64,000 bases of DNA from an uncultured Verrucomicrobia subdivision 3 bacterium (GTDB lineage Bacteria > Verrucomicrobiota > Verrucomicrobiia > Limisphaerales > UBA11358). Below are positions 17,767 to 26,506 of the stretch, one piece after another (within the stretch, counting starts at the first letter, position 1; each line of letters opens with the position of its first letter). The stretch lies in the NCBI GenBank assembly GCA_903922735.1, contig CAIXUZ010000078.1:1-64000 (forward strand). The letters run 5' to 3'. Both the position numbers and the translations under genes were made by a program. Under the pieces are notes generated by a model. That model did not search any database, was not told where the DNA came from, and saw only the letters and a list, made by a program, of their open reading frames with translations.

Positions 17767-19023
17767 ATGCCGGCGCCCCACCCCATTTTAATTCTGCCCT
17801 TCGCGCTGCTGCTGGGCGCGATGGCTTTTGCCCCGGTGCTGGCTCCGCGCTGGTGGTTGCGGCATTACGCCAAAGTCGCGCTCAGCCTCGGCGCGGTCAC
17901 CGCCGGTTATTATCTATTGGTGGCGCGGGACTGGCATGGTTTCGGCGAGACGGCCCGCGAATACATCAGCTTTATCGCGCTGGTCGGCTCGTTGTTCGTC
18001 GTGTCCGGCGGCATCCATATCGGCGTGAAAGGCGAGGCGACACCTGTCCGCAACGTGGTGTTTCTGCTCATTGGCGCGGTGGCGGCAAACGTCCTCGGCA
18101 CCACTGGTGCCGCGATGCTGCTCATCCGCCCGTGGATCCGGATGAATAAATACCGGGTGACGACCCACCACATTGTTTTCTTTATTTTCATCGTTGCCAA
18201 TATCGGCGGCTGCCTGACCCCGATTGGCGACCCGCCGCTGTTTCTCGGCTATCTGCAAGGCGTCCCATTCTGGTGGGTGGCCCAAAACTGCTGGCCCATG
18301 TGGGCGGTGGGCGTCGGCGCGCTGCTCGCGATTTTTTACAGCCTGGATAAAATCAATTTTCACCGCGCGCCGCGCATCGTTCGGGAAAAGGAAACCGCGC
18401 ATGAGACCTGGAGCTTTGACGGCCGGCCCAATTTGTTTTTCCTCACGGTGATTCTCGGCGCCGTGTTTGTGGAAAAACCGCTTTTTATGCGTGCAGGCTT
18501 GATGCTGGCAGCGGCACTGGGCTCCTATTTCACGACCAAAAAAACCGTCCATGCGGCGAACGACTTCAATTTTCATCCGATCCAAGAGGTAGCCATTCTC
18601 TTTGCGGGCATCTTCAGCACGATGATGCCGGCATTGGCCTGGCTGAACCAGAGCAGCCGGTCGCTGCTGGGTGATCAGCCTTCGACCGGAATTTTTTATT
18701 GGGGCACGGGTGTGCTTTCCAGCACTTTAGACAACGCCCCCACCTATCTCGGTTTCCTGAGCGCGCTGCAAGGCGTGACCGGAGCGGAAAACCTCCATGG
18801 CTTGCTGGGAACCCATTCGGGACACATTCTAGCCATCAGCATCAGCGCGGTGTTTTTTGGCGCGGCCACCTACATCGGCAACGGCCCGAATTTCATGGTC
18901 AAAGCCATCGCCGAACAAAACAAGGTGCGGACGCCATCCTTCGTCGAATTCATCCTGAAATTCACGCTGCCTTTCCTGCTGCCGGTGCTGGCGGCTATCT
19001 GGCTGCTTTTTTTCCGGGATTGA
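17767..19023 (+). CDS. Sodium:proton antiporter / CitMHS-type transporter
   Basis: A 418-residue membrane protein of the ion-transporter (ArsB/NhaD/CitMHS) superfamily with about 11 helices. The signature LTPIGDPPLFLGYLQGVPFWW (about residues 150-170), NVLGTTGAAMLLIRP and the C-terminal repeat AATYIGNGPNFMVKAI are typical of the group often annotated as putative sodium:proton antiporter or putative citrate transporter. I chose the ATG at 17767 because the frame upstream of it is not membrane-like and overlaps the divergent gene start. Ion specificity cannot be decided from sequence. Confidence 0.8.
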   Translation: MPAPHPILILPFALLLGAMAFAPVLAPRWWLRHYAKVALSLGAVTAGYYLLVARDWHGFGETAREYISFIALVGSLFVVSGGIHIGVKGEATPVRNVVFLLIGAVAANVLGTTGAAMLLIRPWIRMNKYRVTTHHIVFFIFIVANIGGCLTPIGDPPLFLGYLQGVPFWWVAQNCWPMWAVGVGALLAIFYSLDKINFHRAPRIVREKETAHETWSFDGRPNLFFLTVILGAVFVEKPLFMRAGLMLAAALGSYFTTKKTVHAANDFNFHPIQEVAILFAGIFSTMMPALAWLNQSSRSLLGDQPSTGIFYWGTGVLSSTLDNAPTYLGFLSALQGVTGAENLHGLLGTHSGHILAISISAVFFGAATYIGNGPNFMVKAIAEQNKVRTPSFVEFILKFTLPFLLPVLAAIWLLFFRD

Positions 19024-19108
19024 AAATGCGCCGCAATTGTGAAACCTTACCACAATTCAGTCGTCTAAGTTTAAAAGCTCAAGACCGACAACGGGTTGGG
19101 AATTACTA

Positions 19109-20437
19109 GTGCGAACTCTTTACAACATCTTATTCCTGATATTTTTTGTGCTGTCAGCGCCATATTATTTCTGGCGGATGCGGCGGCGCGGCAACTGGCA
19201 GCACGGGTTCGGACAACGTTTCGCCATTTACGATCCCTCCATAATGCAGGCACTGACCAACCGCCATGTCATCTGGCTGCATGCAGTCAGCGTCGGCGAA
19301 GTCAACCTCTGCACCCAACTCATCCAAGCGCTGGAACCACGCGTGCCTAATTTAAAGTTTGTCGTCTCCTGCACCACCACCACCGGCATGGCGGAACTGC
19401 GGCGACGGCTGCCAACGCATGTGACCAAAATTTACTATCCAGTTGACCGCCGCAAATACGTCCACCGCGCTTTAGCCGTCATCCATCCGGTGGCCATCGT
19501 TCTGGTCGAAGCAGAAATCTGGCCCAATTTCCTGTGGCGGGCACGCAACATGAGAATCCCGGTTTTTCTCGCGAACGCCCGGCTATCTGAGCGCTCCTAT
19601 CCGCGCTACGTGAAATTCGGCTGGCTGTTCCACGATTTGTTCGCATCGTTCACCGGTGTAGGCTGCCAAAATGAAACGGACGCCGCGCGGCTTCGAACAG
19701 TGGGCTGCCGCCCGGAGGCGGTGCAGGTGGTGGGCAATTTAAAATTCGATGCAGCCAGCCTAACCGAACAACGGCATTTTGATGTCCGCGCCCTGCTGCA
19801 GCAAATCGGCATGGCTGACGACGCCCCCGTGCTCGTGGCCGGCAGCACGCACGACGGCGAGGAATTATTATTGGCGGACATCGCAGAACGGCTGCGCAAA
19901 AAATTTCCCACCCTGTTTCTGATCCTGGTACCGCGCCATTTTGAACGCGGCAAGGACATCGGCCAGAAGTTGCAGGCGCGCGGTATAAAATTCCTCTACC
20001 GCAACCAGATTTTTCCCGGCCCCCCGCTTAAAACCGGCACGGTGAACTGCCTGCTGGTGAATACCACGGGCGAATTAAAACTCTTCTACGAACCCGCCAC
20101 AGTAGTGTTTGTCGGCAAAAGCCTCACTGCCATCGGCGGACAGAATCCCATCGAGCCGGGCGCGCAGGGCAAAACCATCGTGTTTGGGCCAAACATGCAA
20201 AATTTTAGCGATATCACACGGAATTTTCTGGCGAAGGACGCCGCCATACAAGTGAATGACCCGGAGGAACTCGAGCGTGTCCTGGGTGAATTGCTCGGCA
20301 ATCCCGCCCGCCGAAAGGAATTGGGCCAGCATGCACGCGAGGTCGTCGCTGAAAATCTCGGCGCCGTAGATCGCACCGTGGAGATGATCCTGCCCCACCT
20401 GAAAGCCAACGGCATTTTTGTGACGTCAGAAAAATAA
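19109..20437 (+). CDS. waaA: 3-deoxy-D-manno-octulosonic acid (Kdo) transferase
   Basis: WaaA (KdtA) transfers Kdo from CMP-Kdo to lipid IVA, so this cell makes Kdo-type LPS. The 442-residue product has an N-terminal membrane anchor (YNILFLIFFVLSAPYYFW), the catalytic-glutamate motif HAVSVGEVNL, LVEAEIWPNFLWRAR, VGNLKFDA, VAGSTHDGEE and the CMP-binding FVGKSLTAIGGQNPIEP. Translation probably starts at the GTG at 19109, 85 bp after the transporter stop. The length is normal for the family. Confidence 0.95.
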   Translation: MRTLYNILFLIFFVLSAPYYFWRMRRRGNWQHGFGQRFAIYDPSIMQALTNRHVIWLHAVSVGEVNLCTQLIQALEPRVPNLKFVVSCTTTTGMAELRRRLPTHVTKIYYPVDRRKYVHRALAVIHPVAIVLVEAEIWPNFLWRARNMRIPVFLANARLSERSYPRYVKFGWLFHDLFASFTGVGCQNETDAARLRTVGCRPEAVQVVGNLKFDAASLTEQRHFDVRALLQQIGMADDAPVLVAGSTHDGEELLLADIAERLRKKFPTLFLILVPRHFERGKDIGQKLQARGIKFLYRNQIFPGPPLKTGTVNCLLVNTTGELKLFYEPATVVFVGKSLTAIGGQNPIEPGAQGKTIVFGPNMQNFSDITRNFLAKDAAIQVNDPEELERVLGELLGNPARRKELGQHAREVVAENLGAVDRTVEMILPHLKANGIFVTSEK

Positions 20438-20534
20438 CGCGCCACGTTTCGCCACTTGACGCGGACAAGCCGACTTTTATTATGCCTCCACTCTTCGCGT
20501 CCCCACCGGTGTTTGGCGAAGACATGACGCAACT

Positions 20535-22313
20535 ATGTCAAAGTCAAAGGCCCGTAAAAGCGAAACGCCCCCCGTACTTGAAACGGTCACGGCACAGACC
20601 TTGCCCCACGCTGACCCAATCGCGGCGCTGGCCGAAAAGATCAAGGAAATAGTCAAGCTTGCCCGCGAGCAAGGCCACCTGACTTTTGATGACGTGGGGG
20701 AGATTTTGACGGAAGCGTATTCCACGCCGGCCGATCTAGACCAAGTTTTCGCCAAGCTGCGCGAACTGGAAATAGAAGTGGTGGATGCAGCCGAAGTGGA
20801 TAACGTCAATTCCACCAGACGTGAAGACGAGGACGGAGGCAGCCGCCGACTGGATGCACTCGACGATCCCGTGCGGATGTATCTCAAGCAGATGGGTGCC
20901 GTGCCGCTCTTGACTCGCGAGCAGGAGGTGCAGATTTCCAAACGCATCGAGGCAGCGGAGACCGAGGTTCGCCAAATCGTTTACCGTTTTGGTTTCGCCG
21001 CCAAGGAACACATCGCGCTCGCCGAAAAACTGCTGTCCGATCCTCCGCGCGAACGGTTTGACCATGTGGTGCTGGATAAAAAAGTGGACAGCCGCGACGC
21101 CCACCTGCAAACGCTACGGCGGCTGATTGATCGGGTGCGCAAGCTTGATCAGGAAGTGGACCAGCACTTCAGCCACTGGCACGGGACTCATCTAAAAGCC
21201 AAACGCAACCGCGCGCGCGCCGAATTTGAGAAGCGGGATAAGAAATTGCAGGCGACGTTCCCGAAATTCTATTACAAGCACAAGGTGCTCGAAGAGCTGG
21301 CACAGGTGGCGGAGAACATTCACGAAAAAATCAACTGCAACCTTTACGCCATCACCGAAGCAAAAAAACAACGCGGTTCCAGCGCGCAGAAGCAGGTCAT
21401 CGAAACCGAGCAGCAAACCCTGCGCGCACTGGAAGAATTTGTGCGGATGCCCCACCGGGACTTCGCCCTGGCATTCGACCATCTATGCACCGCGACCAGC
21501 CGCGCATTGCAGGCCAAGACGGAAATGGTGGAGGCCAATCTGCGACTGGTGATTTCCATCGCCAAAAGATACACCAACCGCGGGCTGTCTTTTCTGGATT
21601 TGATTCAGGAAGGCAACATGGGACTGATGAAGGCCGTGGAGAAATTTGAATATCGGCGCGGCTATAAATTTTCCACCTACGCGACCTGGTGGATCCGGCA
21701 GGCCGTCACCCGCGCCATTGCCGACCAGGCGCGCACCATCCGCATCCCGATCCACATGATCGAGATCATCAACAAACTCCTGCGGGCACAGAAAAAATTA
21801 TTCCAGGAACTTGGCCGCGAAGCCACGCCGGAGGAAATTGCCGAGGAGATGCAGTTGCCGGCGGCTCGAGTGCGGGCGGTTTTGAAGATGGCCCAACAGC
21901 CGATTTCGCTCCAGTCGCCGGTGGGTGACGGCGAGGAAGTCAGCTTCGGTGATTTCATTGAAGACAAGGCGGCGGAAAATCCCATTGACATAACGAGCTT
22001 TAGCTTGCTCAAGAATAAGCTGGGCGACGTGCTTTGCAGTCTTACCGAACGCGAACGGCAAGTGCTGGAACTTCGCTTCGGTATCGGGGACGGCAACGTG
22101 CGAACGCTGGAAGAAGTCGGCCGGCAGTTCCGCGTCACGCGTGAACGTATCCGTCAAATCGAAGCCAAAGCGCTCCGCAAAATGCGGCACCCGACCCGGC
22201 TACGGCAGTTGCACGGTTTCCTCAATATCGATCAACTGGATGTGGAGTTGATGGTAGAATTGGCTTGTCGCGCCAACGCAACCGCGCAAAATATAAACGG
22301 CAAGGGCCCATAG
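20535..22313 (+). CDS. rpoD: RNA polymerase primary sigma factor RpoD
   Basis: The housekeeping sigma-70 factor, 592 residues. A region 1.1-like N-terminus is followed by region 1.2 ([18 protein letters not shown]), a charged non-conserved region, region 2 ([37 protein letters not shown]), region 3 and region 4.2 ([19 protein letters not shown]). Like other Verrucomicrobiota and chlamydial relatives, it has a short tail after region 4.2. The tail ends NINGKGP and its stop codon lies inside the following tRNA gene: the last 10 bases of the CDS are the first 10 bases of the tRNA. No clear Shine-Dalgarno sequence is seen. Confidence 0.97.
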   Translation: MSKSKARKSETPPVLETVTAQTLPHADPIAALAEKIKEIVKLAREQGHLTFDDVGEILTEAYSTPADLDQVFAKLRELEIEVVDAAEVDNVNSTRREDEDGGSRRLDALDDPVRMYLKQMGAVPLLTREQEVQISKRIEAAETEVRQIVYRFGFAAKEHIALAEKLLSDPPRERFDHVVLDKKVDSRDAHLQTLRRLIDRVRKLDQEVDQHFSHWHGTHLKAKRNRARAEFEKRDKKLQATFPKFYYKHKVLEELAQVAENIHEKINCNLYAITEAKKQRGSSAQKQVIETEQQTLRALEEFVRMPHRDFALAFDHLCTATSRALQAKTEMVEANLRLVISIAKRYTNRGLSFLDLIQEGNMGLMKAVEKFEYRRGYKFSTYATWWIRQAVTRAIADQARTIRIPIHMIEIINKLLRAQKKLFQELGREATPEEIAEEMQLPAARVRAVLKMAQQPISLQSPVGDGEEVSFGDFIEDKAAENPIDITSFSLLKNKLGDVLCSLTERERQVLELRFGIGDGNVRTLEEVGRQFRVTRERIRQIEAKALRKMRHPTRLRQLHGFLNIDQLDVELMVELACRANATAQNINGKGP

Positions 22314-22379
22314 CTCAGCGGTTAGAGCAGGCGACTCATAATCGCTTGGTCCTCGGTTCAAATCCGAGTGGGCCCACCA
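22304..22379 (+). tRNA. tRNA-Ile(CAU), the lysidine-type isoleucine tRNA
   Basis: A complete 76-nt cloverleaf: acceptor GGGCCCA/TGGGCCC, D stem GCTC/GAGC, anticodon stem GGCGA/TCGCT with loop CTCATAA (anticodon CAU), T arm with GGTTCAAATCC, and an encoded CCA. The anticodon arm and flanks (AGAGCAGGCGACTCATAATC) match the E. coli Ile2 (ileX) tRNA rather than elongator or initiator Met tRNA. It should therefore be modified by TilS to read AUA. It overlaps the 3' end of rpoD by 10 bp on the same strand. Confidence 0.95.
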
Positions 22380-22439
22380 TCAAAATTCGGCATTGCTTTC
22401 ACTTTATCCCAACGAGTTAGATTGATTTTGGGTTCCCCC

Positions 22440-23711
22440 TTAACGGGCATTGAACTCCCGCACCGCTTCAAACATTGCCACCAGATTGGCCACCGGTGTG
22501 CGGGCCTGCAAATTGTGGATGGAATCAAACACGAACCCGCCTCCGGGAGAGAAGATTTCGCAGCGAGACAAAACCTCCTCGCGCACTTGCGCCGGAGATC
22601 CAAAGGGCAAGGTCTTTTGCGTGTCAACACCTCCACCCCAAAACGTAATTTGGTCGCCAAAATCTTTCTTCAATCCCATTGGCTCCATGCCGGTGGCCGA
22701 GCATTGCACCGGATTGAGAACATCAAATCCCGCCGCAATCAGTTCCGGAATCAGGGGGCGCACCGCCCCGCAAGTGTGCTTCATGGTTTTCCATTTCGTA
22801 TTTTTGTGAATCCAGTCGTTCACCGCCCGATAGCAGGGCTGATAAACTTCGCGGAAAGTATTCACCGAACAGAACTGCGAGATCTGAGTACCAAAATCCG
22901 TGCCGCACAGAAAAACGACGTCTATGTTGTCGCCCGTCGCCACAGCTACTTTCGCCAGATTCGCCAGAGCGATTTCACATTGCTTTTCAAAAATGGCTCG
23001 CACGAATTCCGGCCGCTCGGAAATGGCCACATACCATTCTTCCACGTCGCGAATACCTCGCGGCCGTTTCATAAAGGGGCCCGGCACCAGCGCAATGTCA
23101 CCGAACGCAGTGCCACCAATCGTTGCTACGACCGCCGTTCCCTTGCCAGCCGCAGCTTGCGCCGCCTCACGGAAATGGGCCACGTCGCTTTCAGCAAACG
23201 GGGCAAACTCCTCGAGATTGTCCTCCACTTTCAAATTATCTTCATCTATCGGTTCCTGCCGGATAATCGTGTCGAAGAAGTAACCCGTGGCCGTCAGATG
23301 ACCACTGGCGGGGACGCTGGTATCGCCGCCAGGATAAATATGCAAGCCACCATTAGGAGCTGCCGTGGTTATAAAATCTCCCGGTACCATCAAATCCTGC
23401 CCCCACGGCGCACGCCATGGTTTCCAGCGGTCATTACGAAAACCGAACATATTGACCGGTGGCAATACATGGGTGGTGTCTATGCCCAAGGCATCGCGCA
23501 AATCCGGTTCGACCACGCCGAGCATCTGATATGGCTCGATCACGGTCACCGGATGTTCCGGCAGGCTGTAATGTTTGCGCAGTGCCGCCACGCAGGTGAC
23601 GTGCATCCCTGTTACGGCGGTGGAGCCAAAATCCATCGGCACGCAATCCGGCTGCTTGTGTTCGAGCGCAGCGCGCACGCGCTGCCGGCTATTCTTGGGC
23701 TGTGGCTTCAT
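22440..23711 (-). CDS. UroD-family methyltransferase (MtvB/VdmB-like), copy 1
   Basis: A uroporphyrinogen decarboxylase-superfamily protein (COG0407 type) of 423 residues. It is not a HemE: it lacks the HemE N-terminal porphyrin motif and has the zinc-site pattern KHTCGAVRPLIPELI of corrinoid-dependent methyltransferases. Its start, NSRQRVRAALEHKQPDCVPMDFG, and end, FSPGGGFVFDSIHNLQ, match the subgroup in O-demethylase clusters of acetogens, where such proteins move a methyl group from a methoxylated substrate to a corrinoid protein. It lies 82 bp upstream, in plus-strand terms, of a second UroD protein and near a corrinoid protein. The substrate is unknown. The closest relative in the window is the protein at 33699-34937. 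Confidence 0.85.
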   Translation of the reverse strand: MKPQPKNSRQRVRAALEHKQPDCVPMDFGSTAVTGMHVTCVAALRKHYSLPEHPVTVIEPYQMLGVVEPDLRDALGIDTTHVLPPVNMFGFRNDRWKPWRAPWGQDLMVPGDFITTAAPNGGLHIYPGGDTSVPASGHLTATGYFFDTIIRQEPIDEDNLKVEDNLEEFAPFAESDVAHFREAAQAAAGKGTAVVATIGGTAFGDIALVPGPFMKRPRGIRDVEEWYVAISERPEFVRAIFEKQCEIALANLAKVAVATGDNIDVVFLCGTDFGTQISQFCSVNTFREVYQPCYRAVNDWIHKNTKWKTMKHTCGAVRPLIPELIAAGFDVLNPVQCSATGMEPMGLKKDFGDQITFWGGGVDTQKTLPFGSPAQVREEVLSRCEIFSPGGGFVFDSIHNLQARTPVANLVAMFEAVREFNAR

Positions 23712-23793
23712 AAAATGTGCCTAACTATCACAAATCGAATAATTGACCGTCAAATTATCATTCCAAATCGTATTCCGCCGATAAAAATTTGAA

Positions 23794-24825
23794 TCAGGCC
23801 GTCGTTAAAAACGCCTCGACCTTCGCCTTGATGGTCTGCTCGCTACCGGAAACGCTTAAGATGTCGCATTCGCTGCCCAAGATGAAAGGATGGCCGACCG
23901 CTCGCATCCGGCGGTTGAGGTCAGCGGAAAGCTGCCGAACCTTTTCCACACTCATCAAAGAGTCGGAGTAAAATTGTTTCGTCGGCAGGTTGCCGTAGAG
24001 CACAGTGGTCTTGGGCAACAGCGCGGCGTCCTCCCAGAGCAACCTCGAACTTCCCAGACTGATCATCGCCGGATCGAGCGTGGCAAACCGCCGCACCATT
24101 CCGTCGAGCAATTCACCGCAGTCGTGGAAAATCAAGTCCACCCCGCGCGACCGCAGTTGTTCCCGAATGGCCAGATTGAACCGCATCACATAGCGGTCGA
24201 AAACGTCGTAACTCTCGGCGAGCTGGTTGGGCGAGAAATAAACCTTGTTGGCCGCCGGCTCGCACAAAATGATGGCCTTCGCTCCGGCATCCATTTGCGC
24301 ATCGAGATATTTCTGGATGGTCGCAAAGCCCAGTTCCAATAACCGCTCCACCAAGGCTACTTCAGGGTCGTCTTCGCCGGTCGCTCCCGTGCCAGCCATA
24401 AAGACGGGCGCGATGGGATCGGAAATGAGCTTGGTCATCAGGGAGAACGGCCCGATGCCCATGCCCACCGGAATCAGATCGGTTTCAGTGGCGATGTAAC
24501 GAATCGCCCCGCACACCGCATCCATGGTTTTGGTGAGCGGGAACTCACCCACTTTCTCAGGGATTTCTGAAAAATGGTAGCTGTCCACCGCCGCTGCCGG
24601 CACGCCGCGCGCGTGCAGAAGCGCCTCTTTCTCCAGCTTAAGATCCATGAGCGGGAATGCCATGGGCATCCGGAAACGACGGGCTGATTCTTCCACCACC
24701 CGGCCCAGACGTTGGCCGTCCTGCACAATGCCCGCATGGTCCGAATGTTCGTGCAACACCAGATGCGTGCCGATGGGCATGCTTAACCCGGATGCAGCCA
24801 GATCGAGATAGAATTGCCGGTCCAT
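23794..24825 (-). CDS. UroD-family methyltransferase (MtaA/MtbA-like), copy 2
   Basis: A 343-residue protein of the MtaA/CmuA branch of the UroD superfamily. FHDCGELLDGM supplies the His-Cys zinc ligands, and ILGSECDILS near the C-terminus supplies the second cysteine motif typical of MtaA. MtaA-like enzymes move methyl groups between a corrinoid protein and an acceptor such as a thiol. I chose the ATG at 24825, 22 bp after the corrinoid protein stop, because an upstream extension of the frame would overlap that gene and reads as junk. It is probably co-transcribed with the corrinoid protein. Confidence 0.85.
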   Translation of the reverse strand: MDRQFYLDLAASGLSMPIGTHLVLHEHSDHAGIVQDGQRLGRVVEESARRFRMPMAFPLMDLKLEKEALLHARGVPAAAVDSYHFSEIPEKVGEFPLTKTMDAVCGAIRYIATETDLIPVGMGIGPFSLMTKLISDPIAPVFMAGTGATGEDDPEVALVERLLELGFATIQKYLDAQMDAGAKAIILCEPAANKVYFSPNQLAESYDVFDRYVMRFNLAIREQLRSRGVDLIFHDCGELLDGMVRRFATLDPAMISLGSSRLLWEDAALLPKTTVLYGNLPTKQFYSDSLMSVEKVRQLSADLNRRMRAVGHPFILGSECDILSVSGSEQTIKAKVEAFLTTA

Positions 24826-24847
24826 GATGACAACAAACCCGGTGCCC

Positions 24848-25483
24848 TTAGGCCCTGGCTTGCACCAGCGCCATGGCGGCGTCCACCGCACTACCGGCAT
24901 CCGGCGAATATCCATCCGCACCGATTTCTCGGGCATATTCCAGCGTGATCGGCGCACCGCCGACCACAATTTTCACCGGCAACCCCGCATCACGGATGGC
25001 TTTTACAGTATCACGCATGGCGGGCATCGTCGTGGTGAGCAACGCCGACAAACCGACCAACTTCGGCTTATGTTGACGGACGGCCTCGACAAACTTCGCC
25101 ACCGGCACATTCACCCCAAGGTCAATCACCTCGATGTTGGCGCCCTTCCACATCATGGCGACGAGATTTTTGCCGATGTCGTGCAAATCGCCCTCGACGG
25201 TGCCAATGACCGCGTTGTGCTCCGGCTTGATGCCGGCGGCCACAAGTTTGGGTTCCAGAATTTTTAACGCCTCTTTCATGGCGCGGGCGGCAATGAGCAT
25301 TTCAGGAACGAAGATCTCGTTGCGCTTGAACTTCTCGCCGACGACCGCCATGCCGGGCACGAGGCGGTTTTCCACAATGGATCCGGCGGTTTCGCCGGCA
25401 TCGAGACATTGCTGCACGCATTGCGGCACTTCTTTGCGGCGGCCGGCAATGATGGCTTGAGTCAGGGGATGGTCGATATTCAT
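24848..25483 (-). CDS. Corrinoid (B12-binding) methyl-carrier protein
   Basis: The methyl shuttle of a corrinoid-dependent methyltransferase system (MtaC/MtvC/COG5012 type). It has the usual two parts in 211 residues: an N-terminal helical cap (residues 1-85, IVENRLVPGMAVVGEKF) and a Rossmann-like B12 domain with the lower-ligand motif DLHDIG (D99, H101, G104), then SALLTTTM (147-154) and GGAP (175-178). I chose the ATG at 25483. One seven codons upstream is possible, and longer frames run into the divergent purU. It is followed by two UroD proteins on the same strand. No B12 riboswitch was recognised upstream. Confidence 0.95.
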   Translation of the reverse strand: MNIDHPLTQAIIAGRRKEVPQCVQQCLDAGETAGSIVENRLVPGMAVVGEKFKRNEIFVPEMLIAARAMKEALKILEPKLVAAGIKPEHNAVIGTVEGDLHDIGKNLVAMMWKGANIEVIDLGVNVPVAKFVEAVRQHKPKLVGLSALLTTTMPAMRDTVKAIRDAGLPVKIVVGGAPITLEYAREIGADGYSPDAGSAVDAAMALVQARA

Positions 25484-25537
25484 AGCGTCAGCAACATAAC
25501 GCATCAGACCGGAAGGGTCTTGTATTCTGGGATGATT

Positions 25538-25560
25538 CTTTGGTGCTTTGGTGCTTTCGG
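25538..25560. repeat. Short tandem repeat, 8-bp unit
   Basis: CTTTGGTG is repeated twice and followed by CTTTCGG, in the 174-bp gap between the divergent corrinoid-protein and purU genes. Confidence 0.5.
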
Positions 25561-25657
25561 CGCATACGGTATTGCTTCCCAACGCGGCAAGGGGTAGAAA
25601 CTTCAAAGACATGCGCCACCAAATTTCCCTCAACCAAAATAATTCCGGAGGAACTCC

Positions 25658-26494
25658 ATGAGCACCCAAGTCCTGCTCGTGGAATGCGAGGATCGCCGTG
25701 GCCTCGTCCACACCATCACCGGCGTGCTGCTCAAACACGGCGTCAACGTCGTCGGCAACCAGGAATTTGTGGATCGCGGCCCGGCGCGCTTTTTCATGCG
25801 CACGGAATTTGACGGAGACGTGAATGCCGGACAACTCGAAGCCGAGCTCCGCGCGACACTGCCCGCCGCCGCAAACATCCGGCTTTCCAATCTAAAACCG
25901 AAGCGCATCGTGGTGCTCGCCTCCAAGGAACATCATTGCCTGGGCGACATCCTGATCCGCCACGCCTTCGGCGAACTCAACGCTCAGGTGCTTGGCGTCA
26001 TCAGCAACCACACCGGGCTGAAAACGCTCGCCACCCGGTTTGACCTGCCGTTTCATTTCATCAACCACGAATCGCTTAGTCGCGAAGCCCATGAAGCGCA
26101 ATTGCTGAAAATCATCGACCCGCTTCAGCCGGATTATCTCGTGCTGGCGAAATACATGCGCGTGCTTACGCCGGAATTCGTGCGCCACTTTCCGGCGCGC
26201 ATCATCAATATTCACCACTCATTTTTGCCGGCGTTCATCGGCGCAAAACCCTATCAACAGGCATTTGATCGCGGTGTCAAAGTCATCGGCGCCACCGCCC
26301 ATTACGTCACTGAGAAACTGGATGAAGGCCCCATCATTGTCCAGCAGGTCATCCCGGTGGATCACACGCACACCGCGCAAGATCTTTCGCAAGCCGGACA
26401 CGATGTGGAGCAAATGGTGCTCGCCCGCGCCTTGCGGATGGTATTTGAAGACCGCGTTTTCCTCTGCGGCAATCGCACCGTGATTTTCGACTAA
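25658..26494 (+). CDS. purU: Formyltetrahydrofolate deformylase
   Basis: Hydrolyses 10-formyl-THF to formate and THF. The 278-residue protein has an N-terminal ACT domain (LVECEDRRGLVHTITGVL) and a C-terminal formyltransferase fold with IHHSFLPAFIGAKPYQQA and DEGPIIVQQVIPVDH, as in E. coli PurU. A good Shine-Dalgarno (GGAGGA) lies just before the ATG, unusual in this window. It is divergent from the corrinoid protein and 12 bp upstream of the homocysteine methyltransferase. In methylotrophic or demethylating bacteria PurU drains excess C1 units and regenerates THF, which fits this neighbourhood. Confidence 0.95.
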   Translation: MSTQVLLVECEDRRGLVHTITGVLLKHGVNVVGNQEFVDRGPARFFMRTEFDGDVNAGQLEAELRATLPAAANIRLSNLKPKRIVVLASKEHHCLGDILIRHAFGELNAQVLGVISNHTGLKTLATRFDLPFHFINHESLSREAHEAQLLKIIDPLQPDYLVLAKYMRVLTPEFVRHFPARIINIHHSFLPAFIGAKPYQQAFDRGVKVIGATAHYVTEKLDEGPIIVQQVIPVDHTHTAQDLSQAGHDVEQMVLARALRMVFEDRVFLCGNRTVIFD

Positions 26495-26506
26495 CCAACA
26501 AAATTC

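Noticed and set aside
19021-19060. Hairpin AATTGTG/CACAATT after the transporter gene as a terminator
   Set aside because: The stem is short and AT-rich with no T-run, so it is not convincing as a rho-independent terminator.
22440-23711. HemE (heme biosynthesis uroporphyrinogen decarboxylase)
   Set aside because: The four UroD proteins carry His/Cys zinc motifs of corrinoid methyltransferases and lie with corrinoid or RACo genes. None has the HemE N-terminal active-site pattern.
22368-23792. 474-codon plus-strand open frame opposite UroD copy 1
   Set aside because: It begins inside the tRNA and runs antisense to a conserved gene, so it is a shadow.
25484-25657. Cobalamin riboswitch upstream of the corrinoid protein
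   Set aside because: I looked for a B12-box-like GCCACTG on the appropriate strand and did not recognise one. The gap contains only a short 8-bp repeat and the purU ribosome-binding site.
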